A stretch of 64,000 nucleotides of DNA, from NCBI GenBank assembly GCA_033557465.1, contig CM066040.1:325828297-325892296 (forward strand). Reading direction: 5' to 3'. Source of the stretch: Ichthyophis bannanicus (Eukaryota; Chordata; Amphibia; Gymnophiona; Ichthyophiidae). The notes under the pieces are model-generated. The model did no database searches. It was not told the origin of the DNA and saw only the letters and a list, made by a program, of their open reading frames with translations. Numbering within the stretch: the first letter of the stretch is position 1; the number at the start of each line of letters is the position of its first letter. Of this stretch, positions 10,956-20,825 are shown in pieces. Position numbers and translations under genes: made by a program.

Positions 10956-11221
10956 AAAAAATTGTCTGAGGTTAAAGACAAGGCTATAGAGGCCTAGAGG
11001 TTTAGGATAGCCGTGAGAACCGCGGTGAGAATCAATAGAAAAGAAAAAATTGAAAATAAAAAAGAAGTAAATATAGGGACCAGTGTCGGATTTGGCGGAA
11101 CTGGTGTCGATGGGACAGAAGCATGATGTACCCCGAAGGGCACAAAAAAGAAACATTTTTCAGCGGTGAAAGGATGATGCATCCTACTGGCTTGTGGAAA
11201 GCAAAGAACTGAGGAGAGGAG

Positions 11222-11363
11222 CTGGGAAGGCAGGCACATAGGTGCAGTGGAGTGCTCCTAAAGGCTTTCCTATTGGACACTGGGGAGCATTCCCACGCAG
11301 GCTCCGTCAGGGATGTCACCCATATATATGAAGACTGCATTCCTGCTTGTTCCTGGAGATTCC
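11222..11363. repeat. DIRS A inverted terminal repeat, window-right copy
   Basis: This is the inverted partner of 2679-2840. Shared blocks on the reverse strand include GCCTGCCTTCCCAGCTCCTC, TCCAATAGGAAAGCCTTTAG and AAGCAGGAATGCAGTCTTCA. Element sequence ends near GGAGATTCC, where SINE sequence (CTTGTGACCTTGGGCAAG) begins. It is the 5' terminus in element orientation and so probably included promoter function, which cannot be shown here. Confidence 0.85.
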
Positions 11364-11372
11364 TTGTGACCT

Positions 11373-11470
11373 TGGGCAAGAAAAGTCCTGGAAATCTTGC
11401 TAAGAAAACCCAGGGGCTGCTGAGTCGCCAGGAGTCAGCATTGACCTTATGGCACTTAAAAAAAAAAAGT
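11373..11470 (+). mobile_element. tRNA-derived SINE, right half
   Basis: This continues the SINE whose head is at 2603-2676. CTTGTGACCTTGGGCAAG, GAAAACCCAGGGGCTGCTG and GTCGCCAGGAGTCAGCA are followed by a run of eleven A residues. The last two blocks recur at 54618-54675, which confirms a repeated family. CR1 sequence (GTGCAGAGTTATGCAT) resumes right after the A run, so SINE plus DIRS A together form one insertion into the CR1. Confidence 0.75.
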
Positions 11471-11489
11471 GCAGAGTTATGCATGTGGA

Positions 11490-13091
11490 GCATGATTCTA
11501 TAACAGCCACGTCCAGCGGGCAGAAAACAGGCACATAATAAAACTGATTCTGAAACTGCGGGTATAGATGCACCCATGGTTCTGGAATCAAGGAGATGTA
11601 TCTCCCCATGCCCACCGTATTCTGACAAGATAGACGTCTCAGATGCTTCCCGTCTCTGTGAGGCCACATCCCTGCTTGCAAAATGTACATCTCCTAAGCT
11701 GATGCTCACAATGACAGTGGTGTGCTCATGCAAACACCACATTAATATGGATGAAACAGATATGGCCATATAAACCAAACTATATATACTAGTCTGCTGC
11801 ATGCCCATCACACCACAAGCTGATGTACGTGCACCAAAGCTATTGTATAAGCAAGTGGAAAGTGAGATGTTTGTTTTGCTGCAGGGTCTGTCTGGACAAA
11901 CATAGCATCTGAAGAACACCTTGGTAATTTTAGTCACAAACACATGGTGTAGTCAGATATGTGTCAGTGCTGTTTGCATTGCAGCGTGCCCCCCACTCCA
12001 AGGATCCCCCACCACTGACAGGCACATGTCCTGCTACGTTGCTGCAAATATACTGCTCATTCACACTGGCTCCTGGTGACGCTGCAGTCAGCCCCATGGT
12101 CCAGATACTGGCCAGGCATACATGTCCCCCCAGGGTTGCAGATCAGCACACCAGGGCCTCCCCTGCACCCCCATACGACACACACACACACACTCTTGTT
12201 TGCAGTCACAAATAACATACATCTGCAAAAGCCATGCCCTGCACCTATAAACAACTGCTGGTAAGACATAATGGCATGGCGTCTCAGGACAACACATATG
12301 CTCTGCATTTCTCAGCCAAGCACAATTCTGCTCCATACTACGTCGCATACCATTCCTACATCTACATTCCCATTTTTCCAAACACTGGAATTATTAGGGA
12401 AGCCTAGAATAGCCCCTATAGCACAAACAAATGTCAGCAGAGCCAAAATAAGGACTATTACAGTGCTTTATATTTCTGTAGGGGTGTTTTTATTGTTCCC
12501 TAACTGTACAAACATCCCTCACCTGTGCATTCTATTCTTTACAACTGCATCTTCTGCCCTCCCAGACAGCAGACATCCCAGTTCAGTACAGACGTGTCAC
12601 AACTATTCTTCTCTATGGGACGTGTTCTAGTCCCACAGGTGCTCCTTGTGGTCTTGGGCAAGCCACTTAACCCTCCATTGCCCATGTTCCCTGTAAAATA
12701 GTTATCTCCAAGTTATAATGCCCTCTTCAATGTAATTTCAGTTTGTTCAATGTAAACCGCCTTGATATCATGAAAGGCGGTATATAAGAAATGTAAAATA
12801 AAAATAAAAAATAAATAAAAGATCAGAGCAGAAATTTCTCCACATCCTGGCCTTATTCTACGTTGCCACTCGTATAATGTAGGTGTCTGCGGGAAACACA
12901 TGCAGACATTTCCTGGATACGCTTTCCACGTCTCTGCAGCTTGCCATGCCCCCTTCCACCCACATTCTAAGATCCCCGTTTTTGTGCTGTGTACGTGCAG
13001 GGTCAGGTGGTTTATGAATATGGGTCTAGATGTTTTCATGAGGAAACCATCCATCTTGCCTGTCCAGGCGGCCTATTTGCATTTCAGAATG
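11490..13091. mobile_element. Probable TIR element splitting the CR1 (Harbinger-type ends)
   Basis: The CR1 breaks after GTTATGCAT and resumes at AGGGAAGAACAACCC. The left end GAGCATGATTCTATA and the reverse complement of the right end GGGGGTCATTCTGAAA share the GGG...ATTCT pattern of the element at 473-1020, with identical spacing to its right end. The right flank has TTA; the left flank is degraded. No transposase frame is recognisable. It contains a short (CA)n run at 12179-12194 and a SINE fragment at 12620-12818. The 303-codon open frame on the minus strand (11032-11943) crosses element borders and is not a gene. Confidence 0.45.
12620..12818 (+). mobile_element. SINE fragment with L2-like tail
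   Basis: CTTGTGGTCTTGGGCAAGCC, ACTTAACCCTCCATTGCC and a tail with a near-perfect stem-loop (AACCGCCTTGAT..ATGAAAGGCGGT, 12755-12782) end in AAATAAAAATAAAAAATAAATAAAA. The same internal blocks are on the minus strand at 58748-58840. The head with A and B boxes is missing, so this is a 5'-truncated copy. Confidence 0.65.
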
Positions 13092-13817
13092 ACCCCCTTA
13101 GGGAAGAACAACCCAAACTGTGGTTACACGATGGAAGATTCCATATTAGGAATCACCACGCAGGAAAAAGATTTAGGTGTTATTGTGGATAACATGTTGA
13201 AACCCTCCGCTCAGTATGTAGCAGCAGCCAAGAAAGCAAATAGAATGCCAGGAATCATAAGGAAAAGAATGGAGAATAAAACAAAGGATATTATAATGCC
13301 TCTGTATTGTTCCATGGTGGGACTGCATCTGGAATATTCTGTGCAGTTCTGGTCCCCATATCTTAAAAAGGATATAGCAGAATTAGAAAACGTACAGAGA
13401 AGAGCCACCAAAATGGGAAAGGGAATGGAAGCCCTTATGAGGAAAGGCTTAAAAGGTTAGGGCTCTTCAGCCTGGAAAAGAGACGGCAGAGAGGAGATAT
13501 GATAGAGGTCTATAAAATAAAGAGTGGAACTGGTAAATGCAGATCAGTAGTTTACTCCTTCAAAAAGTAGGAAGACTAGGGGGCATGCAATGAAGCTACA
13601 TTGAGGCACATTTAAGACTAATCAGTAAAAATATTTTTCACTCAACACTTAATCAAATTCTGGAATTCATTACCGGAGGACGTAGTAAAAGCTGTTACTG
13701 TAGCTGGGTTTAAGAGAGGTTTGGACGAGTTCCTGGAGGAAAAGTCCATAAACCATAATTAAAGAAGACAAGGGAAATCCACTGCTTACCCCAGGGAGGG
13801 GATGTTCTAGCAGCTCC
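13091..13817 (+). pseudogene. CR1 ORF2 C-terminal part and start of 3' UTR (end of the disrupted copy)
   Basis: The frame from 13091 to 13460 reads the CR1 block order NNPNCGYTM, TTQEKDLGVIVDNML, IIMPLYCSMVG, LEYSVQFWSPYLKKDI and VQRRATKM, matching 44850-45170. Beyond 13460 stops and indels accumulate, though [10 protein letters not shown] and the final WRKSP*TII are readable. It ends at 13817, where a different CR1 subfamily begins in its reverse transcriptase. It completes the copy that starts at 1732. Confidence 0.85.
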
Positions 13818-14743
13818 ACTGACTGACCTTTTCAGTGCCTCGTTAGAGTCGGGAGTGGTGCCAAAGGACTGGAAAGAGGCTCATGTGGTCCCTTTACACA
13901 AAAGTGGAAGTAAGGATGTAGTTGAAAGCTACAGACCGGTTAGTTTAACTTCGGTGGTGAGTAAATTGGAAACGCTGCTGAAAGAGAAAATAGTGAGATT
14001 TCTGGAATCCAGCGGATTACAGGATCTGAGGCAGCATGGATTCAGCAGAGGCAGGTCTTGTCAGACAAATCTGATTGATTTCTTTGACTGGGTGACCAAG
14101 GAGTTGGACCGAGGGAGAGCCCTAGATGTGGTGTATATAGATTTCAGTAAAGCCTTTGACACCGTTCCACACAGGCGACTTATAAACAAACTGAGCACCC
14201 TAGGGATGGACCCTAAAGTTACTTCTTCGGTTAGAAATTGGTTAAGTTGAAGGCGTCAAAGGGTACAGGTAAATGGAGCTCACTCTGAGGAGAAGGAAGT
14301 TACCAGTGGTGTGGCCCAGGGATCTGTCCTTGATCCGATTCTTTTTAACATCTTTGTTAGTGATATAGCGGAAGGGCTGTCGGGTAAGGTTTGCCTCGTT
14401 GCGAATGACAGCAAAATTTGCAATAGAATAGACACCCAGGATGGTGTAGATAACATGAGGAGGGATCTAGCTAAGTTTGAAGAATGGTCTAGAATTTGGC
14501 AGCTGGGATTTAATGTTAAAAAATGCAAGGTTATGCATTTAGGCTGCAGCAATCAAAGGGGGCGATATAGTATAGGGGTGAAGTACTTTTGTCCACTAAA
14601 GAAGAGCGGGACCTCGGTGTGGTTGTGTCTGATGATCTTAAAGTAGGTAAACAGGTAGAAAATGTGACAGCAAAAGCTAGAAGGATGCTTTGGTGCATAG
14701 GGAGAGGAATGGCCAGCAGAAAAAAGGAGGTGATAGTGCCTCT
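13818..14743 (+). pseudogene. CR1 subfamily 2 reverse transcriptase
   Basis: The open frame 13855-14250 gives VPKDWKEAHVVPLHKSG, SYRPVSLTSVVSKL, LQDLRQHGFSRGRSCQTNL and FSKAFDTVPHRRLI. After a TGA at 14248 the second piece 14311-14646 has AQGSVLDPILFNIFVSD. The catalytic block reads LVANDS where the family has FADD, so one Asp is lost. A further piece (14589-14783) covers the EERDLGVVVSDD block. The copy is 5' truncated at 13818, cut by an LTR-like block at 14744 and completed at 15974-16517. Confidence 0.85.
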
Positions 14744-15969
14744 TGTCATGTCCCAGCCCTCTGCCTCAGGCTTAGAGGGGTAGGGTTGCCATTAACCTCT
14801 CTTATAAAAGGTTGAATAAGCTATTTTTCTCCAGTGAAGCATGCTGGGAGTTGTAGTTTTGGCCTTCTAAGATGAAGTGTAGTCATGAAACCGAAAGTAA
14901 AGGCAAATGACAAAATGTATTCCCCAAACGCAAACAAAGTCCATGTAGACTGCAACAGAATACTTCTCCATTCATTCGCTCAAGGTTATTTACAACTTAG
15001 GCTGGATGAGCTTCACAGTCATTAATTATATGCAGCTGCTTATCAAAATAACGGATAAAGAAAACACAGCTTCTTCATTCAACAAAGTAAAAATATCTTC
15101 TTTTTACCTTTGTCTTCATTAAGCATGCAAATGTACATGCAACATGTATCTTCCCATTAAAAAGAGCAAGTTCCTACCTTCAGTTCAGGCTAGGTTTCAT
15201 TACTCTACTTTTAAGGAGACTTTATCCTTTCAGCTATTCTTTAGCAAAGGTACTCAGTGCTAACAGCTTGACATAGAGTACAATCCATGAGTACTTCTGG
15301 AGGCAATAAATCCTGCTCAATAGGCTCAACCTGCATTTCCTCTGGCTCCGGTAATGCAGTGCCCTGCTCTGAGATTTTAACGTATGTCTCAGGGTATACT
15401 CTCTCTGAGGATTCCTGTGTCTCGAGCATAGCTCCACCCGGTAAGGATAAATTGTACCTGAAGCTGTGGACCCTTCTCCCTGGCTGTGTTCACCTCCAGC
15501 TTCTGGGAAACAGTCCTTGGTTCACTTCCCTGAGTTCCTTCCTGGAGCTCTGCCACGGCTCCCTGTTCCAGGCTTGGCTCCTTTGACTCCTGTGCTGAGT
15601 CCTGGGCTCCCACCTCTGAACTCTCTGAACCTTCTGATCAGGAACTGGGGCTTGAAGCCTTCTCTGCTCTCTCCTCCCAGGCTCTCTCCACCCAGGCTCT
15701 CTTCTTCTTTGCTTTCTCTCTAGCCAAGGTTTATATCCCTGCTTCCCGGGCAGTGTCTCTCCCTCTCTGGACAGGTGCTTGCAATTATCTTCCAAGCCTG
15801 CAACTACGTCAGCAGAACTTGGGTGTGGCAGCCTAGGTTCAGTTTCTCTCTGCTTGCTTTCTTTAGGCAAAAGCTGAAACCTGTGCACTGCAGGGATGTC
15901 ACTTTTCTTAAAAGCAAAATCATTAGTTTCTCCTATTTCCATAGGCGCACTACAGGCTTCCTTATCACA
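14744..15969. mobile_element. LTR-like insertion (possible solo LTR) in CR1
   Basis: The CR1 subfamily-2 sequence is cut between GTGCCTCT and CTCTGTGTAAGTCC. The inserted 1,226 bp begins TGTCATGTCCC and ends CTTATCACA, giving the TG...CA ends of an LTR, with CTCT on both sides (14740-14743 and 15970-15973) as a 4-bp target duplication. A TATAAAA-like TTATAAAAGG lies at 14800-14810. Only short open frames are present. A non-LTR explanation, such as a composite insertion, is not excluded because no second LTR or internal region was found. Confidence 0.45.
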
Positions 15970-15973
15970 CTCT

Positions 15974-16517
15974 GTGTAAGTCCTTGGTGCGATCTCATTT
16001 GAAGTATTGTGTGGAATTCTGGAGACCGCACCTTCAAAAGGATGTGAACAGGATGGAGTCGGTGCAGAGGGTGGCTACTAAAATGATTAGTGCTCTTCAT
16101 TATAAAGCATATGAGGACAGACTGAAGGATCTTAATATGTACATCTTAGAGGAAAGGCGGGATAGAGGTGATATGATTGAGATGTTTAAATACCTCCGTG
16201 GCATAACTGTTCAGGGAGAGAGCCTCTTTCAATTGAAAGCAAGTTCTGCTACGAGGGGACATGGGATGAGGGTGAAGGGGGATAGATTCAGGAGTGATAT
16301 GCGGAAATATTTCTTTACGGAAAGAGTAGTGGATCCATGGAATAGTCTCCCAGTGAAGGTGGTAGAGATGAAGACAGTAACTGAATTCAAAAAAGCATGG
16401 GACAAACATAGAGGATCTCTAAAGGTAAAAAGGGGACTGTTGTAGTTGTTGATGTGGAAGGACAGACTAGATAGGCCATGTGGTCTTTTCTGTCATCATT
16501 TTTCTATGTTTCTATGT
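15974..16517 (+). mobile_element. CR1 subfamily 2, 3' end (TTTCTATG tail)
   Basis: The frame 15984-16445 is open for 153 codons: [69 protein letters not shown] and AWDKHRGSLK. The 3' UTR has GGACAGACTAGATAGGCC and ends with TTTCTATG octamers at 16501-16525. It joins the reverse transcriptase segment 13818-14743 once the LTR-like block is removed. Confidence 0.88.
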
Positions 16518-16525
16518 TTCTATTT

Positions 16526-16897
16526 CATCTGCTGCACTCTTCTGTGTAAGAAAGCCTTTTCTGAATGTCAGTGTTTCTGAGAAACCCCTCTGTGCTAATT
16601 GAGCTCAGTTAAGCTAGTGTTCTGGCCAGAGGTGTGATGATGCAAATTTAAGATTCACTGCTGGGTGCTTCATAAGAGGCCTTTTCTTTTGGGTGGGTGT
16701 CTCAGTTCGTCGTGTATATCCAGGTCCCAAAAATTAAAAACACACCTCTCTAGGCCCTACCCAAAAGTAGGCCTGCCCTTGGAGTATGCATTGACTCTCC
16801 AAAGTATACTAGTTAAACTGGAAATAAAATAAAACTAGAGCACATTATCTAGAGTAGCTAGAGTGTCTAACACTTTTGTCCCTAATAGAAAGGATAG
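16526..16897. other. Unassigned spacer
   Basis: No protein pattern, RNA signature or family match was seen. The composition is ordinary and moderately AT-rich. GATGATGCAAATTTAAG and an ACCCAAAAGTAGGCC stretch are not repeated elsewhere in the window as far as I can see. Confidence 0.4.
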
Positions 16898-17067
16898 GGT
16901 TACCAGATTTTTAGAGAGCAAATCTGGGACAATGCGGCAAGACCATACCAAGCCGACTTGCACATCTGGCACAACTTCCCCCCATTACATTTGCCCCATG
17001 CCCAGCATCTCTCCATTTATACCACACCTCCATGTCCAGCCTGCTCCTCCCACAGTGCCTGCCCTTG

Positions 17068-17094
17068 CCGCCGCCACCGCCGCCGCCGCCGCTG
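17068..17094. repeat. CCG-rich microsatellite
   Basis: An imperfect GCC/CCG run lies inside the TIR element. It is the source of poly-Ala or Arg-rich short frames here, which are not genes. Confidence 0.8.
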
Positions 17095-17341
17095 CTTTTC
17101 ATATTCCCTCGGATGTGGTGGCAGTAGCAGAGCCAAATGGACCTAACCTCTAATTGAAAAAAAAAACCCCATATGGGTCTTTCCACAACATCAAATGCGT
17201 CCTTAATCTTTTGTGCCCAGGGTAGGGCCAGTGCTACCATTAGGTGAACTAGGTGGTCACCTACAACATCGACGCTCCAGGAGCACCCACTGTCGCCACT
17301 GCTGCATCTCTTCGGGGTCTGCATTAGCAGCAATGGCTCAC

Positions 17342-17512
17342 AAACCGTGACACAGTGCGTACCAATACACTCCGGAAGCTGCATCAGAGAAGGGCATACA
17401 TGGCACATAGGAAGAGGAGAAACCGCGACACAACGCGTACCAATACACTCCAGAAGCTGCATCAGAGAAGGGCATACATGGCACATAGGAAGAGGAGAAA
17501 CCGCGACGCAAC
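17342..17512. repeat. 78-bp direct tandem repeat
   Basis: Units begin with AAACCGTGAC or AAACCGCGAC at 17342, 17420 and 17498, an exact 78-bp period, with two full copies and the start of a third. Each unit holds AATACACTCC.GAAGCTGCAT and CATGGCACATAGGAAGAGG. Copies differ at only a few positions, several of them at CpG. No spacers separate the units, so this is not a CRISPR array. Confidence 0.88.
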
Positions 17513-18147
17513 ACTGGAGTATATCAGTAAGCGCTGCGTCATGGTTTGGGAACCAGTGCCATCACTGCAGACCCCAGAGAGGGGTGGCAGCAGCAGCAAT
17601 AGGATGGGGGCAGCCCGCTTAGGGTGCCCCCAATCCTTTTGCTGGTCCTGGGGCAGTGCCGAGCTGGGCTGGGTGAGGCCCCTCTTCAGGCTTCTTTTCT
17701 CCATATATTTTGAAATGACCAGTCTAAGTAGCATTTGATAATTTCAAAAGTGTAAAAATGACAGTGGCAGCCCTGCTTGAGCTATAAGTGTGCACATATA
17801 TATATACTGTATATATATATTTATTTACAGAGCTTTATTTGAGGGAATATGTGATGGAACGGAGTACTGGCACCTTTTTCATTGCCGGTAAAACTGACCC
17901 ATGGTCCTCGTGTATTAACGAAAGAGCCCTGCATAGGAGTAACCGGTACCTTTTTTTCCTAGGAAAAATGCACTGCATACATATATTCCTAAACTTTATT
18001 CTTACATATAGATATTGTTCCATACATTTCTAAATGACCCCTCTTTTTCACTGAAATTGGGGATAGGAGGTGGTTATAGTCCCTGGAGTCAGGGACACCA
18101 TTTCAAAATTGGGGACAATCCCTGAAAATCAGGGATGTCTGGTAACC

Positions 18148-18348
18148 TGCTTATAGTCGCCGTTCTTCTTGTGTGGAAGGGACTCTGAGGATCCAGCAGC
18201 CTGCCACTGCTTCACTGTTTTACACAGCTGCTATCGCTCTGGTCTCCTTTGGGCTCTGCATCTGTCTGCTGGCAAGCTCTGAGGGCCAGTATTCTCTCAC
18301 AGCACAGCTCAATTACAGTCAGTATTGCCAGATGATCTCAACAATTTC
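18148..18348. other. Unassigned spacer
   Basis: About 200 bp between the TIR element and the antisense CR1. A 62-codon frame (18173-18361) has a hydrophobic stretch but no family signature and runs into CR1 sequence, so I do not call a gene. Confidence 0.35.
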
Positions 18349-18460
18349 CATAAGAACATAAGATATGCCATACTGGGTCAGACCAAGGTCCATCAAGCCC
18401 AGTATCCTGTTTCCAACAGTGGCCAATCTAGGTCATACGTACCTAGCAGTTTCCCCAAAA

Positions 18461-19010
18461 GGTTCAGAGAAGAGCCACCAAAATGGTAAAGGGGATGGAA
18501 GGATACTTCTATGAAGAAAGGCTAAAAAGGTTAGGGCTCTTTAACCTGGAAAAGAGACGGCTGAGGGGAGATATGATAGAAGTCTATAAATTAATGAACG
18601 GAGTGGAACGGGTAAACGTAGATCGATTGTTTACCTTATCAGAATATAGAAAGACTAGGGGACATGCAATGAAGCTACAGGGTAAACAATTTAAGACTAA
18701 TAAAAGAAAATATTTTTTCACTCAACGTGTAATCAAACTCTGGAATTTGTTACCGGAGGATGTAGTAAAGGCTGTTAATGTAGCTGGGTTTAAAAAAGGT
18801 TTGGACAAGTTCCTGGAGGAAAGGTCCATAAACCATTATTAAGAAGGGACCCAGGATATCAATGCTTGAACCAATAAAAGCATTGTGGAACCTGTGTCCC
18901 TTAGGGAAACTGCTAGGTTCATATGACCTAGATTGGCCACTGTTGAAAACAGAATACTGGGCTTGATGGACCTTGGTCTGACCCAGTATGGCATATCTTA
19001 TGTTCTTATG
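18461..19010 (+). mobile_element. CR1 3' end inserted antisense into another CR1
   Basis: This 550-bp 5'-truncated copy starts at GGTTCAGAGAAGAGCC and ends in TTATGTTCTTATG. Removing it restores the 3' UTR of the surrounding minus-strand CR1 (CCCCAAAAGG joined to ACACAGGTTC). The open frame 18483-18842 encodes the CR1 C terminus: [40 protein letters not shown], and [18 protein letters not shown] to a TAA after INHY. Confidence 0.9.
18483..18842 (+). CDS. CR1 ORF2 C-terminal fragment (open)
   Basis: 119 codons without interruption give the last part of CR1 ORF2, downstream of the reverse transcriptase, with the expected natural stop after SINHY. It starts inside the protein because the element is truncated, so the Met is not a real start. 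No catalytic domain is included. Confidence 0.7.
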   Translation: MVKGMEGYFYEERLKRLGLFNLEKRRLRGDMIEVYKLMNGVERVNVDRLFTLSEYRKTRGHAMKLQGKQFKTNKRKYFFTQRVIKLWNLLPEDVVKAVNVAGFKKGLDKFLEERSINHY

Positions 19011-19076
19011 ACACAGGTTCTGCAATGCTTGTACTAGGTCAAGTATTGATATCCTGGGTCCCTTCTTAATAATGGT

Positions 19077-20825
19077 TTATGGACCTTTCCTCCAGGAACT
19101 TGTCCAAACTTTTTTAAACCCAGCTACACTAACAGCCTTTACTACATCCTCCGGTAACAAATTCCAGAGTTTGATTACACGTTGAGTGAAAAAATATTTT
19201 CTTTTATTAGTCTTAAATAGTTTACCCTGTAGCTTCATTGCATGTCCCCTAGTCTTTCTATATTCTGATAACGTAAACAGTCGATCTACGTTTACCCATT
19301 CCACTCCGTTCATTAATTTATAGACCTCTATCATATCTCCCCTCAGCCGTCTCTTTTCCAGGTTAAAGAGCCCTAACCTTTTCAGCCTTTCTTCATAAGA
19401 GTATCCTTCCATCCCCTTTACCATTTTGGTGGCTCTTCTCTGAACCTTTTCTAATAACGCTATATCCTTTTTAAGATACGGCGACCAGAATTGCACGCAA
19501 TATTCAAGGTGCGGTCTCACCATGGAACGGTATAGAGGCATTATAATATCTTTTGTTTTATTTTCCATTCCTTTCCTTATGATACCTAGCATTCTATTTG
19601 CTCTCTTGGCTGCCGCTGCACACTGGGCCGAGGGTTTTAACATGTTATCCACAATGACGCCTAAATCTTTTTCCTGGGTGGTGGTTCCTAATGTGGAACC
19701 TTGCATCGTGTAACCATAGTTTGGGTTGTTCTTCCCTAGGTGCATAACTTTGCACTTGTCTACATTAAATTTCATCTGCCATTTTGATGCCCAGTCTTCC
19801 AATTTATCAAGATCCTCTAGTAATTTTCCACAATCCTCTTGGGTTTTAACAACTTTAAATGGTTTTGTGTCATCTGCAAATTTGATAACCTCACTCGTTA
19901 TTCCACTTTCCAGGTCATTTATGAATATGTCAAAAAGCAGCACAGATCCCTGGAGTACACCACTATTCACCTTTCTCCATTGGGAAAATTGGCCATTTAG
20001 CCCAACCCTCTGCTTTCTATCTTTTAACCAGTTCCTGATCCACAGTAGTACACTGCCTCCTATCCCATGACTCTTTAGTTTTGCCAAACGTCTCTGATGA
20101 GGGACCTTGTCAAAGGCTTTCTGAAAGTCCAGATACACTATATCAGCCGACTAACCTTTGTCCACCTGTTTATTCACACTTTCAAAAAAACATACCAGAT
20201 TAGTAAGACAAGATCTTCCTTGTCTAAAGCCATGCTGGCTGTCTCCCATTAGGCCATGACTATCTACATGCTGAGTAATTTTATTCTTTATGATGGTTTC
20301 TACCATTTTTCCTGGTACTGACGTGAGGCTCACCGGTCTGTAGTTTCCTGGATCACCCCTCGAACTCTTTTTAAAAATTGGTGTTACATTGGCGATCCGC
20401 CAATCTTCAGGTATTAGAGATGATTTTAATGATAGTTCACAGATGACTAATAGCAGGTCTGCAATCTCATATTTCAGTTCTTTCAACACCCTTGGATGTA
20501 TACCATCTGGCCCAGGTGATTTGCTACTCTTCAGTTTATCTAATAGTTGTAATACATCTTGCCGATGTATCGATATTTCCTTCAATTCTTCCGCACCTTT
20601 AAATACCACTTCAGTCATGGGTAACATCCCTACATCTTCCTCAGTAAAGACCAAAGCAAAGAATTCATTCAGTCTCTCCGCTATCGCCTTGTTGCCTCTT
20701 AGTGCCCCTTTAACTCCTCTATCATCTAATGGTCCAACTGACTCTCTCACAGGTTTTTTGCTACGAATGTACTTGAAAAAAATCTTTATTTTGCGTTTTT
20801 GCTTCCGCAGCAAGCTTCTGCTCAA
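19077..20825 (-). pseudogene. CR1 reverse transcriptase, one frameshift
   Basis: Two adjoining open pieces cover the domain. 20151-20825 has LLDKLKSSKSPGPDGIHPRV, IPEDWRIANVTPIFKKSS, NYRPVSLTSVPGKMVETI and LMGDSQHGFRQGRSCLTNL. 19077-20138 has YLDFQKAFDKVPHQRRL, the SGVLQGSVLLFDIFINDL block, VIKFADDTKPF (catalytic FADD kept) and the CR1 thumb and C-terminal blocks. A stop (TAG) around 20150 and a short indel separate them, and a second frame change lies at the C terminus near 19095. It would otherwise be nearly full. Confidence 0.88.

Larger units (their letters stand above)
2677..11376 (-). mobile_element. DIRS-type tyrosine-recombinase retrotransposon A (with an inserted L2)
   Basis: Read on the minus strand the element has gag-like, reverse transcriptase/RNase H and tyrosine recombinase regions in DIRS order, flanked by inverted terminal repeats (2679-2840 and about 11222-11363) and carrying an internal complementary region (2915-3008). 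Without the 2.9-kb L2 at 6051-8963 it would be about 5.8 kb, a usual DIRS length. All coding regions are broken by stops and frameshifts. It sits inside a SINE, with SINE sequence on both sides and no obvious target duplication, as is normal for DIRS. Confidence 0.88.
16898..18147. mobile_element. Non-autonomous TIR element (GGTTACCAGA ends)
   Basis: GGTTACCAGA at 16898-16907 is mirrored by TCTGGTAACC at 18138-18147. Just inside the left end a GCAAATCTGGGACAAT stretch faces GGACAATCCCTGAAAATCAG inside the right end. There is no transposase. Internally it carries a CCG run, a 78-bp tandem repeat and an (AT)n run near 17796-17822. No clear target duplication was found, so the superfamily (hAT-like by appearance) is uncertain. 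Confidence 0.5.

Noticed and set aside
11032..11943. 303-codon open frame on the minus strand
   Set aside because: It crosses the DIRS A terminus, the SINE and the TIR element, and shows no domain pattern. It is a chance frame over element borders.
17342..17512. Regular repeats as an array or coding repeat protein
   Set aside because: Two and a bit direct 78-bp copies inside a TIR element. The frames they encode have no support beyond the periodicity.
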